Of a DNA stretch of 16,508 nucleotides, positions 16,406 to 16,508 are shown one piece after another. Within the stretch, counting starts at the first letter, position 1, and the number at the start of each line of letters is the position of its first letter. A program made the translations under genes and the position numbers. The notes beneath the pieces were generated by a model. The model had not been told where the DNA came from, searched no databases, and was given only the letters and a program-made list of their open reading frames with translations. The DNA comes from Crocinitomix sp. (GTDB taxonomy: Bacteria; Bacteroidota; Bacteroidia; Flavobacteriales_D; Crocinitomicaceae): positions 1-16,508 of the forward strand of contig JADZFJ010000212.1 in the NCBI GenBank assembly GCA_020849935.1. Reading direction: 5' to 3'.

Positions 16406-16508
16406 AATTCCTAAATCTACCTTTGGTCTGCAAAAAACTTTCAGGATTTTCGTTCATGCCATAATCAACTATTAATTCGCCATTGTTTATAATTTCCACG
16501 CCATTTTC
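16395..16508 (-). CDS. 3' end of an unidentified gene (partial, runs off the window)
   Basis: Reading leftward from the window edge, an uninterrupted frame of 37 codons (starting ENGVEIINNGELIVDYGM, ending GRFRNYGH) stops at TAA 16395-16397. The stop lies inside the first codons of the CYTH-like gene, an 11-base overlap typical of translationally coupled genes. The visible tail is hydrophilic and matches no family I can name. Confidence 0.6.
   Translation of the reverse strand, partial: ENGVEIINNGELIVDYGMNENPESFLQTKGRFRNYGH

Overview
The window looks like a piece of an AT-rich Bacteroidota chromosome, most likely a flavobacterium-like marine or freshwater group. The evidence is two large secreted proteins with type IX secretion (T9SS) C-terminal sorting regions, one carrying gliding-motility-type SprB-like repeats. 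Several start-proximal sequences also match the Bacteroidota -7 box (TAnnTTTG). I see no RNA genes, CRISPR array, insertion sequence or phage genes. No taxon below phylum can be fixed by eye.

Left part (1-9090). Positions 24-325 hold a decayed small gene with two in-frame stops and a frameshift. It is followed by three leftward genes, transcribed in the order 9090->5269, 5164->1151, 1148->360. The first encodes a 1273-residue cell-surface protein (DUF7948-like N-domain, repetitive middle domain, about six SprB-like repeats, PKD-like domain, type B sorting domain). The second encodes a 1337-residue secreted protein with a type A-like sorting region. The third encodes a 262-residue outer-membrane beta-barrel whose start lies 2 bases after the preceding stop. 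The last two are almost certainly co-transcribed and may form a cargo/outer-membrane partner pair.

Middle part (9210-13130). Three rightward genes follow a divergent intergenic region: a lipoprotein of the YyaL/SPATA20 (DUF255) family with a thioredoxin fold and a CHWC motif, a TetA-like MFS drug exporter, and a UbiA-superfamily membrane protein with a GTG start and a degenerate first Asp motif. Candidate promoters lie just before the MFS and UbiA genes, so the three need not be one operon. The MFS gene contains two G7 tracts.

Right part (13139-16508). A leftward exported protein resembles the catalytic domain of D-glucuronyl C5-epimerase, with the key Glu/Tyr residues apparently kept. Divergent from it is a small four-helix membrane protein with a His-rich central motif. 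That gene ends exactly where a leftward exported CYTH-like protein ends, and the CYTH-like gene overlaps by 11 bases the end of a further leftward gene that runs off the window. The secreted epimerase-like protein and the exported CYTH-like protein are the least ordinary members of the set. No single multi-gene defence or mobile system is visible.
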